Of a stretch of DNA of 64,000 bases, positions 52,901 through 62,416 are shown one piece after another. The notes beneath the pieces were generated by a model. That model ran no database searches. It saw only the letters and a program-made list of their open reading frames with translations, and was not told where the DNA came from. This stretch comes from Methylobacterium sp. 77 (lineage in GTDB: Bacteria > Pseudomonadota > Alphaproteobacteria > Rhizobiales > Beijerinckiaceae), in the NCBI RefSeq assembly GCF_000372825.1, contig NZ_KB910516.1, forward strand, positions 3,577,825 through 3,641,824, written 5' to 3'. The stretch's first letter is position 1. Every line of letters starts with the position of its first letter. Both the position numbers and the translations under genes were made by a program.

Positions 52901-53230
52901 AACGCGATCATGATGATCGACGTGGCGCTGGACGCCGAGCGCACGCGCGGGGCCTCGCCGAAGGACGCGATCTTCGAGGCCTGCCTCTTGCGCTTCCGGC
53001 CGATCATGATGACAACGCTGGCGGCCCTGCTCGGCGCCGCTCCTCTCATCCTCGCCGGCGGCGAAGGGTCGGAACTGCGCCGCCCGCTGGGCATCGCCAT
53101 TGCCGGCGGCCTGATCGTGAGCCAGCTCCTGACCCTCTACACCACGCCCGTCGTCTACCTCTATCTCGACCGTCTCCGCCGCCGGCCCAAGCCCGTGCCG
53201 GATGCAGCTCTGCCGGTGGCGGGCGAATGA
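49952..53230 (+). CDS. mdtC: RND efflux pump, inner-membrane transporter (MdtC-like), with an extra loop
   Basis: 1092 residues from ATG 49952, 49 bases after mdtB. It starts [20 protein letters not shown] and keeps [20 protein letters not shown] in helix 4 and [20 protein letters not shown] in helix 10. It exceeds its partner by about 50 residues because of an Ala/Ser/Thr-rich stretch at roughly 779-836 ([20 protein letters not shown]) in the second periplasmic loop, a place where most relatives have a short turn. The stop overlaps the next gene by ATGA. Confidence 0.93.
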   Translation: MNVSEPFIRRPVATTLLTIGVLLAGIFAFFKLPVAPLPQVDFPVILVQAQMAGASPETMATTVAAPLERRLGIIADVGEMTSTSSVGTVRIILLFGLNRDIDGAARDVQAAINAARADLPTALRSNPTYRKFNPADAPILILGLTSDTLSPGQLYDSAATVVQQKMSQLPGVGNVDIGGSSLPAVRVELDPTALNHYGIGLEGVRAALASANANSPKGAIETDTRHYQLYANDQGRVAADYRDIIVAYRNGAGVRLTDVGKVEDSVEDKRNLGLVNGKPGVILFIYKQPGSNVVDTIKALKAALPQVQAALPGDIDLTVTGDRSATIRASLAETEETLVIAVILVIVVVFAFLRSGRATLIPAVAVPISIIGTFSAMYLLDYSLDILSLMALIIATGFVVDDAIVVLENIQRHIELGKPRLEAALIGAREVGFTVISMSLSLIAVFLPILLMGGLVGRLFEEFAVTLSLAILISLVLSLTTTPMMCALLLKREGAHGSIEGKRPNLLIRALEGAFDGTLSAYERTLRVALNHRRLVLATLFATIGLNVYLYVIVPKGFFPEQDTGQMMGGIQADQRISFQAMKQKLEQATAIVQADPAVDSVVGFTGGRGTNSANVFVGLKPRGERASITDVMTRLRPKLAQVAGARLFLFPRQDLRMGGRQSFAQYQYTLQGDTADELYAAAPRLVDALQKNPVFADVTSDQQEGGLESRLVIDRATAYRYGITPDKIDNTLYDAFGQRQVSTIYNPLNQYHVVMEIAPRYLQSPDTLKTVFVSTSGGKARGSAVTNAVAGTVAGASATATTASSIATDSARNAASNAIAGGAGASSSAPVSSAKETMIPLSAFARVETGNAPVQVSHQGLFVATTISFNLAPGKSLSDATVAIQEAEAQLRLPATIHGEFAGAAKTFQASSSRQPLLILAALLAVYTILGILYESFVHPVTILSTLPSAGIGALLALLVSGTEFTIIALIAVFLLIGIVKKNAIMMIDVALDAERTRGASPKDAIFEACLLRFRPIMMTTLAALLGAAPLILAGGEGSELRRPLGIAIAGGLIVSQLLTLYTTPVVYLYLDRLRRRPKPVPDAALPVAGE

Positions 53231-54870
53231 GCATTCTGTTCTTCGGCGGCCCGCGCGCGACCCGCCCCTCTCCGCTGGGGAGGGAGCAGGCGGGCCAGGG
53301 GGCTTCCATTCCGGACACCGCGCTTCCCTCTCGCGGCTCTCTCCCACGGAGGCGGGAGGGCGACCGCGCATGTCGCCGAACCTTCGCCCTGCTTGCCGTC
53401 TCCACGAGCCTTGCCACGAGCCTTGCAGGCTGCATGGTCGGGCCGGATTACTATCGTCCCGCCGTCGAGACGCCGCTCGCGTTCAAGCACGGCGGAATGC
53501 GCGAGGACAGCACGGCCTATGTCGCCACCCGGAAGGGCTGGCGCGCGGCCCAACCCAATGACGGGGCCGAGCGCGGCGATTGGTGGCGCGTGTTCCGCGA
53601 TCCCGCCCTCGACCGGCTGATCCGCCTCGTCGACGTGGACAACCAGAGCCTGCGGGTCTCGGTGGCGACCTACGACCAGGCGCGGGGCCTCGTGTCCCAG
53701 GCGCGCGCGGCGCTGTATCCCACTGTGATCGGCGCGCCGACGATCACGCGCTCGCGGACGTTGGGGACCGAGCGCACCTCGGTGTCGCTCCAGGCCCAGG
53801 CCTCCTGGGAGCTCGACCTGTTCGGCCGCATCCGGCGCAACATCGAGAGCGAGGTCGCCAGTGCCCAGGCGAGCGCGGCGGATCTGGCCGCCGTGCGCCT
53901 CGCGATCCAGTCCGAGGTCGCCACGAACTATTTCAGCCTGCGTTACCAGGATTCCCTTCAGAAGCTGCTGAACGAGACGGTGGAGGCCTACAAGAAGAGC
54001 CTCGCCATCACCGAGAACCAGTACAGTGCCGGCGTGGCGGCCCGGTCCGACGTGATCACGGCGCAGACGCAGGTGCAGTCGACCCAGGCGCAGGCCATCG
54101 CGGTGGGCCTGCAGCGGGCGACGTTCGAACACGCCATCGCGACGCTGATCGGGCGCCCGCCATCCGAGCTGTCCCTACCGATGGGAAGCCTGCCGAGGAC
54201 GCCGCCGGCGGTTCCGGTCGGCATCCCCTCCGCCCTGTTGGAGCGGCGGCCGGACATCGCACAGGCGGAGCGCGGGGTTCAGGCCCAGAGCGAGCAGATC
54301 GGCGTTGCGGTGGCGGCCTTCTACCCCACCCTCGTTCTGTCGGGCTCGGGCGGCGTTTCCGGGCTGACCAGCAACGGTGTGTTCTCGGCGGCGAACCAGG
54401 TCTGGTCGGTGGCCGCCGCCGGAAGCGAGACCCTGTTCGACGGCGGCGCCCGCACCGCTGCCGTGCAGATCGCCAGGGCCGCCTACGACGTCACCGTCGC
54501 GACCTATCGCCAGACCGTGCTGACCGCCTTCGCCGAGGTGGAGAACGGTCTTGCCGGCGTGCGCATCCTCACCCGCCAGCAGGTGGCCCAGGAGGAGGCG
54601 GTGGCCTCGGCCCGCCGCGCCGTGGAGATCACTCTCAACGAGTATCGCGCCGGCACGCAGAACTTCACCACGGTCATCACCGCCCAGGCGCTCGAGCTCA
54701 ACAACGAGGTGACCGCGTTGCAGGTGCGGCTCAACCGGTTCACCACGGCGGTGTCCCTCATCCGCGCGCTGGGCGGAGGCTGGGACGTGCGCAGCCTGCC
54801 GACCCCCGACGAATTGAAGGGCGACCGCCTGCCGATCGACAGGGGACAAGCCGTCCGCACGGACGAGTGA
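53227..54870 (+). CDS. RND efflux outer membrane lipoprotein (NodT/OprM family), unclear start
   Basis: 547 residues if read from ATG 53227, which overlaps the stop of the pump gene. The lipobox LATSLAGC puts the lipidated Cys at residue 69, whereas the signal peptide should be within the first 30 residues. No in-frame ATG, GTG or TTG lies between 53227 and the signal, but an ATG at 53370 in another frame precedes it closely (reads [11 protein letters not shown]). The mature protein is normal: [57 protein letters not shown] and [20 protein letters not shown]. It forms the outer-membrane trimer channel for the pump. Confidence 0.85.
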   Translation: MSILFFGGPRATRPSPLGREQAGQGASIPDTALPSRGSLPRRREGDRACRRTFALLAVSTSLATSLAGCMVGPDYYRPAVETPLAFKHGGMREDSTAYVATRKGWRAAQPNDGAERGDWWRVFRDPALDRLIRLVDVDNQSLRVSVATYDQARGLVSQARAALYPTVIGAPTITRSRTLGTERTSVSLQAQASWELDLFGRIRRNIESEVASAQASAADLAAVRLAIQSEVATNYFSLRYQDSLQKLLNETVEAYKKSLAITENQYSAGVAARSDVITAQTQVQSTQAQAIAVGLQRATFEHAIATLIGRPPSELSLPMGSLPRTPPAVPVGIPSALLERRPDIAQAERGVQAQSEQIGVAVAAFYPTLVLSGSGGVSGLTSNGVFSAANQVWSVAAAGSETLFDGGARTAAVQIARAAYDVTVATYRQTVLTAFAEVENGLAGVRILTRQQVAQEEAVASARRAVEITLNEYRAGTQNFTTVITAQALELNNEVTALQVRLNRFTTAVSLIRALGGGWDVRSLPTPDELKGDRLPIDRGQAVRTDE

Positions 54871-54956
54871 TCGCTGCTTTGCACCATGCTTCGGAACGGG
54901 GCGGCGCATCGGCGGTTTGACCGGCGTCGGCGACGATGCCCGGAGTGCTTTTTCCC

Positions 54957-56480
54957 ATGACCCTTCCCGATGCCGCAGCGAATGCCGGCAAGCAGCCTCG
55001 CGCCAATGACGAGATCAAGAAGGCTCCGGCCTGCACTCTCGTGATCTTCGGGGCGGCCGGCGACCTGACGAAGCGGCTGCTGATGCCGGCGCTCTACAAT
55101 CTCGCCTCCGACGGCCTGCTCTCTGACGAGCTGAAGATCGTCGGCATCGACCATAACGACCGCACGACCGATCAGTGGCGCGACGACCTCTCGCAGACGA
55201 TGCAGTCCTTCACCCAGGACCGCACCTCCGAATTCCACCCGGCTTCCATCGATCCGCGGCATTGGGGCTTCATCCGCGACCGCCTGACCTTCACCAAGGG
55301 AGATTTCGAGGCCGCGGAGACCTACCAGCGGCTCGGAGCCGCCGTCAGCGGCAGCGTGATCTTCTATCTCGCGGTCTCCGCCCGCTTCTTCGGCCCCGTA
55401 GTCGACAACCTCGGCGCGGCCGGCCTGTTGAAGGAGGCTGACGGCGGCTTCCGCCGGGTGGTGATCGAGAAACCGTTCGGCACCGACCTCGCTTCGGCCG
55501 AGGCCCTCAACGCCCGGATCCTGAAACAGGCGGACGAGGGCCAGGTGTTCCGCATCGATCACTTCCTCGGCAAGGAAACTGTCCAGAGCATCCTGGCTCT
55601 CCGCTTCGCCAACGGCATGCTGGAGCCGATCTGGAACGCCCGCCACATCGACCATGTGCAGATCACCGCGGCCGAGACGATCGGCGTGGAGCAGCGCGGC
55701 GCCTTCTACGAGCCGACCGGCGCCCTGCGCGACATGGTGCCGAACCACCTGTTCCAGCTCCTCTCCATGGTGGCGATGGAGCCGCCCGGCAGTTTCGATG
55801 CGGAGGATATCCGCAACGAGAAGGCGCGGATCGAGCAGGCCGTGCTGCCGGTGGCGCCGGACCATGCGGTGCGTGGCCAATACGCGGCCGGCGAGGAGCA
55901 GGGACGACCGGTGAGGGGATATCGCGAGGAGGACAATGTCTCGGGCGATTCGCGCACCGAGACCTACGTCGCCCTGAAACTCGCCATCGAGAACCCGCGC
56001 TGGTCCGGCGTGCCGTTCTACCTGCGCACCGGAAAGCGTATGGCGGGGCGCCTCACCGAGATCGCCGTGCATTTCAAGCCGCCGAGCCATGGCCTGTTCG
56101 CGGGCACCGAACTCGCGCCCAACGTGATGCGTCTGCATATCGACCCAGAACAGGGCCTCAGCACGCAGTGGAACGCCAAACGACCGGGGCCCGAGATGCA
56201 TCTCGGCGCGGTCACGTCCTCGTTCCGTTTCGGCGATTTCTTCACGGAGACGCCGAGCGTTGGTTACGAGACCTTGATCTACGATTGCATGGTCGGCGAT
56301 CCGACCCTGTTCCAGCGGGCCGACGCCATCGAGGCGGGCTGGGCGGCCGTCGATCCTCTGATCCAGGCCTGGGCCGATGCCCCGGTGGAGGCCTATGCGG
56401 CGGGCAGCGACGGGCCGGCTGGAGCCGACACATTGCTCACCCGCGACGGGCGGGCCTGGCTTCCCCTCAAGACGAGTTGA
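54957..56480 (+). CDS. zwf: Glucose-6-phosphate 1-dehydrogenase
   Basis: 507 residues from ATG 54957 (ATG 54936 would add seven). The NADP site LVIFGAAGDLTKRLLMPALY is at the start; the active-site motif RIDHFLGKETVQSILALRFA carries the catalytic His and the substrate Lys; further family blocks are RVVIEKPFGTDLASAEALNA and YLRTGKRMAGRLTEIAVHF. The enzyme oxidises glucose 6-phosphate to 6-phosphogluconolactone, the first step of the oxidative pentose phosphate and Entner-Doudoroff routes. The usual neighbours pgl and edd are not present. It is convergent with the Mrr-like gene. Confidence 0.97.
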   Translation: MTLPDAAANAGKQPRANDEIKKAPACTLVIFGAAGDLTKRLLMPALYNLASDGLLSDELKIVGIDHNDRTTDQWRDDLSQTMQSFTQDRTSEFHPASIDPRHWGFIRDRLTFTKGDFEAAETYQRLGAAVSGSVIFYLAVSARFFGPVVDNLGAAGLLKEADGGFRRVVIEKPFGTDLASAEALNARILKQADEGQVFRIDHFLGKETVQSILALRFANGMLEPIWNARHIDHVQITAAETIGVEQRGAFYEPTGALRDMVPNHLFQLLSMVAMEPPGSFDAEDIRNEKARIEQAVLPVAPDHAVRGQYAAGEEQGRPVRGYREEDNVSGDSRTETYVALKLAIENPRWSGVPFYLRTGKRMAGRLTEIAVHFKPPSHGLFAGTELAPNVMRLHIDPEQGLSTQWNAKRPGPEMHLGAVTSSFRFGDFFTETPSVGYETLIYDCMVGDPTLFQRADAIEAGWAAVDPLIQAWADAPVEAYAAGSDGPAGADTLLTRDGRAWLPLKTS

Positions 56481-56566
56481 GACCGCGCGGCGGCATTCGT
56501 ACGCCGAACCTCTGTGAGCTCGACCTTATGGATAGGGATCGCTGAGGTTGGGTTGATATCCCTGCG

Positions 56567-57346
56567 TCAGGCCGGCGCAGTGTTGAGGCGCTTGGACTTC
56601 CGCACCGGCGAAAGCTGTCGCAGGGCATCGTGGTGAAGCAGAAGGACGCCGGTGGCACCCGACAACCTGCGGGCGGCGGGAGTGAAGCCGGCATTGGAAA
56701 CGACGGCGGCCATATCCGCCTGCCAGTAGCGTGCGGCTGCCGCCACCTCCTGCACCGCCGCGTTGCCGACGGGCTTCGTATAGCGCTTGCACTGCAGAAC
56801 CAGGCGCGTTCCCGCCCGCTCGGCAACCACATCGGCGCCCTGGTCCCCGCTGGCTTTCGTGGGGCGCGCCGACCAGCCCGCCTCGCGCAAGGCTTCGGCA
56901 CAGAAGCGCTCATAGGCGATGCCGTCTTCCGGAGCCTCGTCCTCGTCCGGCAGATCCACGGACAGGGCGACCTCGTCGATGATGTCGAGGACCGTGGCCC
57001 ACCGGGTATCCGCGAGATCGGTGAAGCCTTTGGCGTCGAGATGCGGCAGGATCGTCCGCTCGGCGAAGTAATCCCGCTCACGCAACCAGCCGTCGTCGAT
57101 CCGATTGCCGTAGGCGTCCTCGAAGCATTCCTGGCGACGTCGCAGGGCGAGGGTACCGGCATGGGCCCGAGCGAGGCGGCGCACCGAGCTCCTGAAGCGG
57201 CGGGGCCGGTCGAGCCGACGCAGCAGGATCAGGCAGAGACAGAGACCGGTCGCCGCCAGAGCGGGGAGGCCGAACCAGAAGGCGAAGGCCCCACCGATCA
57301 CCGTCGTCCAGAACAGGCGGGCGACGAGGCTCGATCGACCGGACAT
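56567..57346 (-). CDS. Membrane-anchored Mrr-like restriction endonuclease domain protein
   Basis: 259 residues from ATG 57346. Two N-terminal hydrophobic segments (VARLFWTTVIGGAFAFWFGL and ALAATGLCLCLILL) anchor it. The C-terminal nuclease domain starts YERFCAEALREAGWSARPTK, with ASGDQGADVVAERAGTRLVL and QCKRY, giving the PD-(D/E)xK pattern D...(Q)xK of Mrr/restriction endonuclease-like family. Mrr cuts methylated or foreign DNA. Why it is tethered to the membrane is unknown; it could act on incoming DNA. No methyltransferase lies nearby, so it is not a classical restriction-modification pair. Confidence 0.85.
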   Translation of the reverse strand: MSGRSSLVARLFWTTVIGGAFAFWFGLPALAATGLCLCLILLRRLDRPRRFRSSVRRLARAHAGTLALRRRQECFEDAYGNRIDDGWLRERDYFAERTILPHLDAKGFTDLADTRWATVLDIIDEVALSVDLPDEDEAPEDGIAYERFCAEALREAGWSARPTKASGDQGADVVAERAGTRLVLQCKRYTKPVGNAAVQEVAAAARYWQADMAAVVSNAGFTPAARRLSGATGVLLLHHDALRQLSPVRKSKRLNTAPA

Positions 57347-57890
57347 GCGCACCCTTTCCTTGCCGACAGGGCGCGCGCCACCACCTGCGCATCGACAGAT
57401 CCCCGTCGCTCCTAGAATGCATGGAGGGTCTTGCGGCACGCCTAACGTCGACGACGAGAGAGGGCACGCGGAGAGCCTCCACGTTCCTGTCCGACGATGA
57501 AACGAGGGAAGATTCGAGATGTCGCTGAGACGTGTCTCGAAAAACTATCATTCCGATGCAACAAGACGCCGGCTGTCGGCGATATATGAATCGTCGATCA
57601 GAAATGATTGCTTATCTAAAGCGGTTCTCAATATATTTTATTCGGCTGACAGCTATTCTTCGTCTTCCGTCATTGAGTTCAAAACAAAATTTTGGGTTAT
57701 TTGCTCAAAGAGTCACGACCTACGCAGTACTCGATCAAGAAACTCTCCTGTGGAAAATTTCTGCGATCGAGCATTGGCAGTGACCCGAGCACTTCGGCAC
57801 GGGCCCAGAGCGAAGGTCTTCCTTCGGTGATCCGCCGCAAGATCCCGATCTTGCCGAGGCAGGCCGTTCAGGCCCGCCATGGAACGATAT
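57347..57890. other. AT-rich gap of 544 bases without a confident gene
   Basis: Base composition drops sharply between about 57530 and 57780. Short forward frames exist (for example 57519-57830) but they overlap each other in two frames, show no family and lack ribosome binding sites. Promoter or foreign DNA are both possible. Confidence 0.35.
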
Positions 57891-58394
57891 CTACGCTGTA
57901 GCGGCTACGGCAGCCGTGCGGGGACGACGTCCACGCGGTGCGGGTGCCGCGGGTGCCTCAGCCGCGGGAGCCTTGGCGCGGGTCTTCCTGCGCTGTTGCC
58001 CGAGACCCATATTCTTCGCGAGTTCCGACCGCGCGGCCGCGTAATTGGGTGCGACCATCGGATAGTCGCTCGGGAGGTTCCATTTCGCGCGGTATTCTTC
58101 CGGCGTCATGGAATAGCGCGTCCGAAGGTGGCGCTTCAGCGATTTGAATTTCTTGCCGTCTTCGAGACAGATGACGAAGTCTGGCGTGATCGAGCGCTTG
58201 ATGGACACGGCCGGTGTCAGAGGCTCGACCTTCGCCGGAGCGGCGGACGCCGAGAGGCTGCCCAGCGTCGCATGAATCGACGCGATGAGCGCCGGAATAT
58301 CGGAAACCGGCACGGAATTGTTGCTTACGAAGGCCGAGACGATATCCGCCGTAAGCTCTATGTAATCCGTTACAAAGTCGTTCTCGACGTCCAC
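57891..58394 (-). CDS. mucR: MucR family transcriptional regulator
   Basis: 167 residues from GTG 58394, which has GGAGGCGAAC directly upstream. The zinc-finger region [20 protein letters not shown], then [20 protein letters not shown] and [20 protein letters not shown], is the MucR/Ros signature. The N-terminal oligomerisation part reads [20 protein letters not shown]. An Ala/Pro/Arg tail ends the protein. MucR is an H-NS-like silencer binding AT-rich DNA with T-A steps; in rhizobia it controls surface polysaccharide and motility. Usual MucR proteins are 140-150 aa. Confidence 0.95.
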   Translation of the reverse strand: MDVENDFVTDYIELTADIVSAFVSNNSVPVSDIPALIASIHATLGSLSASAAPAKVEPLTPAVSIKRSITPDFVICLEDGKKFKSLKRHLRTRYSMTPEEYRAKWNLPSDYPMVAPNYAAARSELAKNMGLGQQRRKTRAKAPAAEAPAAPAPRGRRPRTAAVAATA

Positions 58395-58962
58395 GTTCGC
58401 CTCCGAAAATTATCACAGCCTAACCGACCAGACTGAGGTGCCAGTCGAACCAGGCGGCAAGATCTTGCATCAGCTAGGATTGACTAGGACGTTCGTATGC
58501 TAGCCGTTAACAAAGCGCAAGAGGCTCTGACAAGACGAGGGTGCTGCCGACAATTGAGAAGAAGCTTTGGTTGTGCTGTAGCGACGCCTGGATTTTGCAT
58601 AATCGTTTGATGACATCGCGATGATATGAAATTTTTTAGCTCGCTCGGCCTGAAAAAAAATGCGCTCGATCATGAAATGCGCAAGTTATTTATAAAATCG
58701 GGCGGCGGCGATCAGTAACAGAGCTATTTTGGTTCGGCTTCGCAACTTACGATGCGTGTCCTCGAAATAGATTGCACGCAACATAATCACAGGCAGTAAG
58801 GGTGGTCCTTCAAATTTTTTTTCGCCCCTCCCGCAAAGATCACGTCGATATTCAATATCCAGCCCGGACCAGAAAAGGCCGCTCTCAACTTCGGATATGG
58901 GGCCTTGCAGTCACGCCTACGTATTCATCCCGAGACGAGTCTTCACCAAACGCCCCCTTCGC
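58395..58962. other. Long AT-rich region upstream of mucR
   Basis: 568 bases with no gene and low GC, including AAATTTTTTAGC and AAAAAAAATGCG runs near 58630-58665. MucR proteins repress their own promoters by binding such T/A-rich tracts, so this could be the mucR control region. Nothing else seen. Confidence 0.45.
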
Positions 58963-59625
58963 TCATGGCATCTCGGTCCTGCTACGCGGTCCGTAGCTTT
59001 CGAACCGCTTCACGGTTCGCGCGATCTCGGCGTCCGAGAGGATGACCGGCTGCCCGACCTGCAGCGCGACGGCATACTGGCGGCACAGGGCCTCCATCTC
59101 CACCGCCAGCCAGAGAGCCTTGGCGAGATCTCTGCCCGTCGCGATCATCCCATGGTTGGCCAGCAGGCATCCCAGACGACCATCGAGAGCGGTGACTGCC
59201 GCGATCGATAGCTCTTCCGTGCCATAGGGAGCGTAGGGCGCGCAGCGGATCGTCGGGCCGCCGGCGGCGGCAATCATGTAATGGACGGCCGGGATCTCAC
59301 GCCCGCACATGGCGAAGGCGGTACAATACGTCGGATGTGCATGCACGACGGCGCCGATTTCGGGCCTCTGCCGCAGGATGTCGCGATGGAAGCGCCATTC
59401 GGACGAGGGGACAAGAGCATGCCGATGCGTCCCCTCCATCGTCATCGGTACGATGTCGTCGGGCCGCAATTCATCGGCCGGGATGCCTGAAGGTGTCATG
59501 AGAAAGCCGTCGCCGAAACGTACGGAGACGTTGCCGGCGGTGCCCTGGCTCAATCCCAGCGTGATCAGGGATCGCATCGCCTCGACGATCGCGCCGGAAA
59601 TCTCGTAAGCTGCCGTCTCTGACAT
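58963..59625 (-). CDS. Class II aldolase/adducin family protein (fuculose-phosphate aldolase-like)
   Basis: 220 residues from ATG 59625 with GGGGGAAGAAA upstream. Motifs: GLSQGTAGNVSVRFGDGFLM, TPSGIPADEL, the catalytic Glu in SSEWRFHRDI (Glu76) and the Zn ligands His95 and His97 in VVHAHPTY; the third His is in LLANHGM. The family splits sugar phosphates such as L-fuculose 1-phosphate into dihydroxyacetone phosphate and an aldehyde. Substrate unknown. It is divergent from the acyl-CoA synthetase/GNAT gene (99 bases apart), so they may share a control region. Confidence 0.92.
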   Translation of the reverse strand: MSETAAYEISGAIVEAMRSLITLGLSQGTAGNVSVRFGDGFLMTPSGIPADELRPDDIVPMTMEGTHRHALVPSSEWRFHRDILRQRPEIGAVVHAHPTYCTAFAMCGREIPAVHYMIAAAGGPTIRCAPYAPYGTEELSIAAVTALDGRLGCLLANHGMIATGRDLAKALWLAVEMEALCRQYAVALQVGQPVILSDAEIARTVKRFESYGPRSRTEMP

Positions 59626-59723
59626 TTTCTTCCCCCGATCGTGAGTGATCCGCGCCTATACCTTGCCGCTCGGCGCGATGTCGCAATCCTTCGCGCCGGC
59701 CCGAACGAAGGTCACGCCCGTCC

Positions 59724-62336
59724 ATGAGCACCTATCGTTTCGAGGCGTTGCTGGCGCCACGGACGATCGCGATCGTCGGCTTCGGCCGCAGCGCGCTCGG
59801 TCTTGCCGTGGCCGGTAACCTGGCCAAGGCCGGGTTCGGCGGTTCGGTCCACCTCGTCGGCGAGACGGGACTTCCGACCCTCGACGATCTGCCCGTGACG
59901 CCGGATCTCGTCGTGATCGTGGCGGAAGCCCCAGCAGTCGAGGGCTGGGTCGACAAGGCGGGCCTGCGAGGTGCCGCCGTGGCCGTCATCCTCACCTCCG
60001 ACATGCCGGCCGACCTGTGCGAGGCGGTGCGCAACCGTGCCAGACGATGGGGCATGCGCCTCCTCGGTCCCAACAGCATGGGGCTGATGGTGCCGCGCGC
60101 GGCGCTCGATGCGAGCCTGTTCGCGGGGACCCCGAAGGCGGGCGATCTCGCCCTCATCTCGCAATCGGGCACGGTGGCGGCCGGCATCGTCGCCTGGGCG
60201 GCGCATCGCGACGTCGGATTCTCGGCCATCCTGTCGCTCGGCACCGCCTGCGATATCGACATCGCCGATTGCCTCGACCATTTCGCGGCCGACATCCACA
60301 CGCGGGCGATCCTGCTGTCGTTGAACGTGATCCCCAACGCCCGCAAGTTCATGTCGGCCGCCCGTGCCGCGGCGCGGGCCAAGCCCGTCCTCGTCCTGCG
60401 CACGGGTCGCCATGAGGCCCCCCTGCGCCACACCGTCACTCATACCGGCGCCCTTGCCCGGCCGGATGCCGTCTACGAGGCGGCGTTTCGCCGGGCGGGT
60501 CTGCTGAGCGTCGATGGGCTCGACGCCATGTTCTCGGCGGCGGAGACCCTCGGCCGGCAACGACCCTTCCCCGGCCAGCGCCTCGCCATCCTCGGCAATG
60601 GCGAGGGCATCGGAGCGCTCGCCGCCGACAGGCTCGCGGATCGGGGCGGCACGCTGGCCGCGACAGGGGCGGGCGGCAATCCCGCCGATCTCGGCGTCGA
60701 GGCCGACGCCCTGGCCTATGCCGGCGCCCTCGCCCCCCTCCTCGCCGATCCCGCCAACGACGCCGTGCTGGCGATCCACGTGCCCACCGCCCGCTCCGAC
60801 AGTGCCGGCGTCGCCTCGGCCATCGCCGACACGGTGAGCGCCGCCAGACGCAAGGGCGGACGGCGCAAGCCCGTCTTCGCGGTGACGGTCGGCGATGACG
60901 GAGAGGCCGGGGCGGTGCTCGCCGCTGCCGGAATCCCGCGCTTCGCCACCGACGCGGATGCCGTCGAGGGTTTCATGCACCTCGTCCGCTACCGCGAGGC
61001 GCAGGACGACCTGATGCGCACACCGGATTCGCTGCCCCGCGAATTCTCACCCGACGTCGAGGCCGCCCGCGCGATCGTCGCCACCGCTCTCGAAGCAGGA
61101 GAGACCTGGCTCGATCCCCTCGCCGTGGCAGGCCTGCTCACCGCCTATCGTATCGACAGCGTGCCGCTCACGCTCGCCCCCGACATCGATGCGGCAGCCG
61201 CCGCCGCCTGGCCCATCATCGCCGAGGGCAGCGCGGTGGCGTTGAAGGTGGTCTCGCCGGATATCGTCCACAAATCAGATGTCGGCGGGGTTCGCCTCGA
61301 CCTCACCAGCGAGGCGGATGTGCGGGCCGCCGCCGCCGATATTCTCACCCGTTCCCGGCGCCAGCGGCCGGATGCGCGGATCATGGGATTCGCGGTCCAG
61401 CCCATGATCCGCAAGGGCAAGCGCCGCGAACTCATCGCCGGCCTTGCCGAGGACCCCGTCTTCGGCCCCGTCGTGGTGTTCGGCCGGGGCGGCGTCGCCG
61501 TGGAAGTCATCGACGACCGGGCACTCAGCCTGCCTCCCCTCGATCTCCGGCTCGCCAGCGAACTCATCGACCGCACGCGGGTGGCACGGCGGCTCGCCGC
61601 CTATCGTGACGTGCCGGCAGTGGATCGGAGGGCGCTCGGCCTCGTCCTCGTCAAGCTCGCACAGCTCTCGGCCGACCTGCCGGAGGTGCGCGAACTCGAC
61701 ATCAATCCCTTGCTCGCCGACGCCAACGGCGTGCTGGCCCTCGATGCCCGTGTGATGATCGGCCCCGCACCGGAACGGCGCGGCGGCACTCATAATCCGC
61801 GCTTCGCCATCCGCCCCTATCCGGTGGAATGGGAGCGCAATCTCGTCCTGAAGCGCGAGAAGATCACCGTGCGTCCGGTCAGGCCGGAAGACGAGGGGCT
61901 GTTCAAGACCTTCTTCGAGCAGGTCAGCGCCGAGGATCTGCGCCTGCGCTTCTTCATGCCGGTGCGCGACTTCAACCACGCCTTCCTGGCGCGGTTGACG
62001 CAGCTCGACTACGCCCGTGCCATCGCCTTCGTCGCCATCGAGGCGGAGACGGCGTCGATGCTCGGTGCGGTTCGCCTGCATGCGGACGCCAACCACGAGA
62101 GCGGCGAATACGCCATCCTCATCCGCAGCGACCGAAAGGGCACCGGACTCGGCTTCGCATTGATGCAGTTGATGATCGACTGGGCGCGGGCGGAGGGCCT
62201 CCAGCGCATCGAGGGCACCGTGCTCCGCGAGAACCGCGCCATGCTGGCCGTGTGCCGCCGCCTCGGATTCGCGGCCCAGCCGGACAAGGACGATGGCACC
62301 GTGATGAAGGTGAGCTTGGCGCTTTCAGGGATGTGA
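59724..62336 (+). CDS. Bifunctional NDP-forming acyl-CoA synthetase / GNAT acetyltransferase (Pat type)
   Basis: 870 residues. The first part is the CoA-binding and ligase domain of NDP-forming acyl-CoA synthetases (YRFEALLAPRTIAIVGFGRS; LGPNSMGLMVP; LALISQSGTVAAGIVAWAA), with the phosphorylated His240 in VTHTGALARPDAVYEAAF. An ATP-grasp domain follows (about 465-690: ALKVVSPDIVHKSDVGGVRL). The C-terminal 150 residues are a GNAT fold (RPVRPEDEGLFKTFFEQVSA; SDRKGTGLGFALMQLMIDWA). Such fusions (Pat/PatZ) acetylate lysines of acyl-CoA synthetases. A strong terminator follows. Confidence 0.93.
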   Translation: MSTYRFEALLAPRTIAIVGFGRSALGLAVAGNLAKAGFGGSVHLVGETGLPTLDDLPVTPDLVVIVAEAPAVEGWVDKAGLRGAAVAVILTSDMPADLCEAVRNRARRWGMRLLGPNSMGLMVPRAALDASLFAGTPKAGDLALISQSGTVAAGIVAWAAHRDVGFSAILSLGTACDIDIADCLDHFAADIHTRAILLSLNVIPNARKFMSAARAAARAKPVLVLRTGRHEAPLRHTVTHTGALARPDAVYEAAFRRAGLLSVDGLDAMFSAAETLGRQRPFPGQRLAILGNGEGIGALAADRLADRGGTLAATGAGGNPADLGVEADALAYAGALAPLLADPANDAVLAIHVPTARSDSAGVASAIADTVSAARRKGGRRKPVFAVTVGDDGEAGAVLAAAGIPRFATDADAVEGFMHLVRYREAQDDLMRTPDSLPREFSPDVEAARAIVATALEAGETWLDPLAVAGLLTAYRIDSVPLTLAPDIDAAAAAAWPIIAEGSAVALKVVSPDIVHKSDVGGVRLDLTSEADVRAAAADILTRSRRQRPDARIMGFAVQPMIRKGKRRELIAGLAEDPVFGPVVVFGRGGVAVEVIDDRALSLPPLDLRLASELIDRTRVARRLAAYRDVPAVDRRALGLVLVKLAQLSADLPEVRELDINPLLADANGVLALDARVMIGPAPERRGGTHNPRFAIRPYPVEWERNLVLKREKITVRPVRPEDEGLFKTFFEQVSAEDLRLRFFMPVRDFNHAFLARLTQLDYARAIAFVAIEAETASMLGAVRLHADANHESGEYAILIRSDRKGTGLGFALMQLMIDWARAEGLQRIEGTVLRENRAMLAVCRRLGFAAQPDKDDGTVMKVSLALSGM

Positions 62337-62365
62337 AGCAGCGGTGATGGAAAGCTCCCCGCATG

Positions 62366-62402
62366 AGTGGAGCGACAAGATTGATCCTCCGCTCCACTTT
62401 TT
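62366..62402 (+). terminator. Terminator after the acyl-CoA synthetase/GNAT gene
   Basis: 9-base perfect stem AGTGGAGCG / CGCTCCACT with a 15-base loop, followed by TTTTTCC; 29 bases past the stop. Confidence 0.88.
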
Positions 62403-62416
62403 CCTAACAAATTCAA

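Noticed and set aside
57519..57830. Plus-strand frames in the AT-rich gap before mucR
   Set aside because: Two frames overlap each other, neither has a plausible start region, and the products look random.
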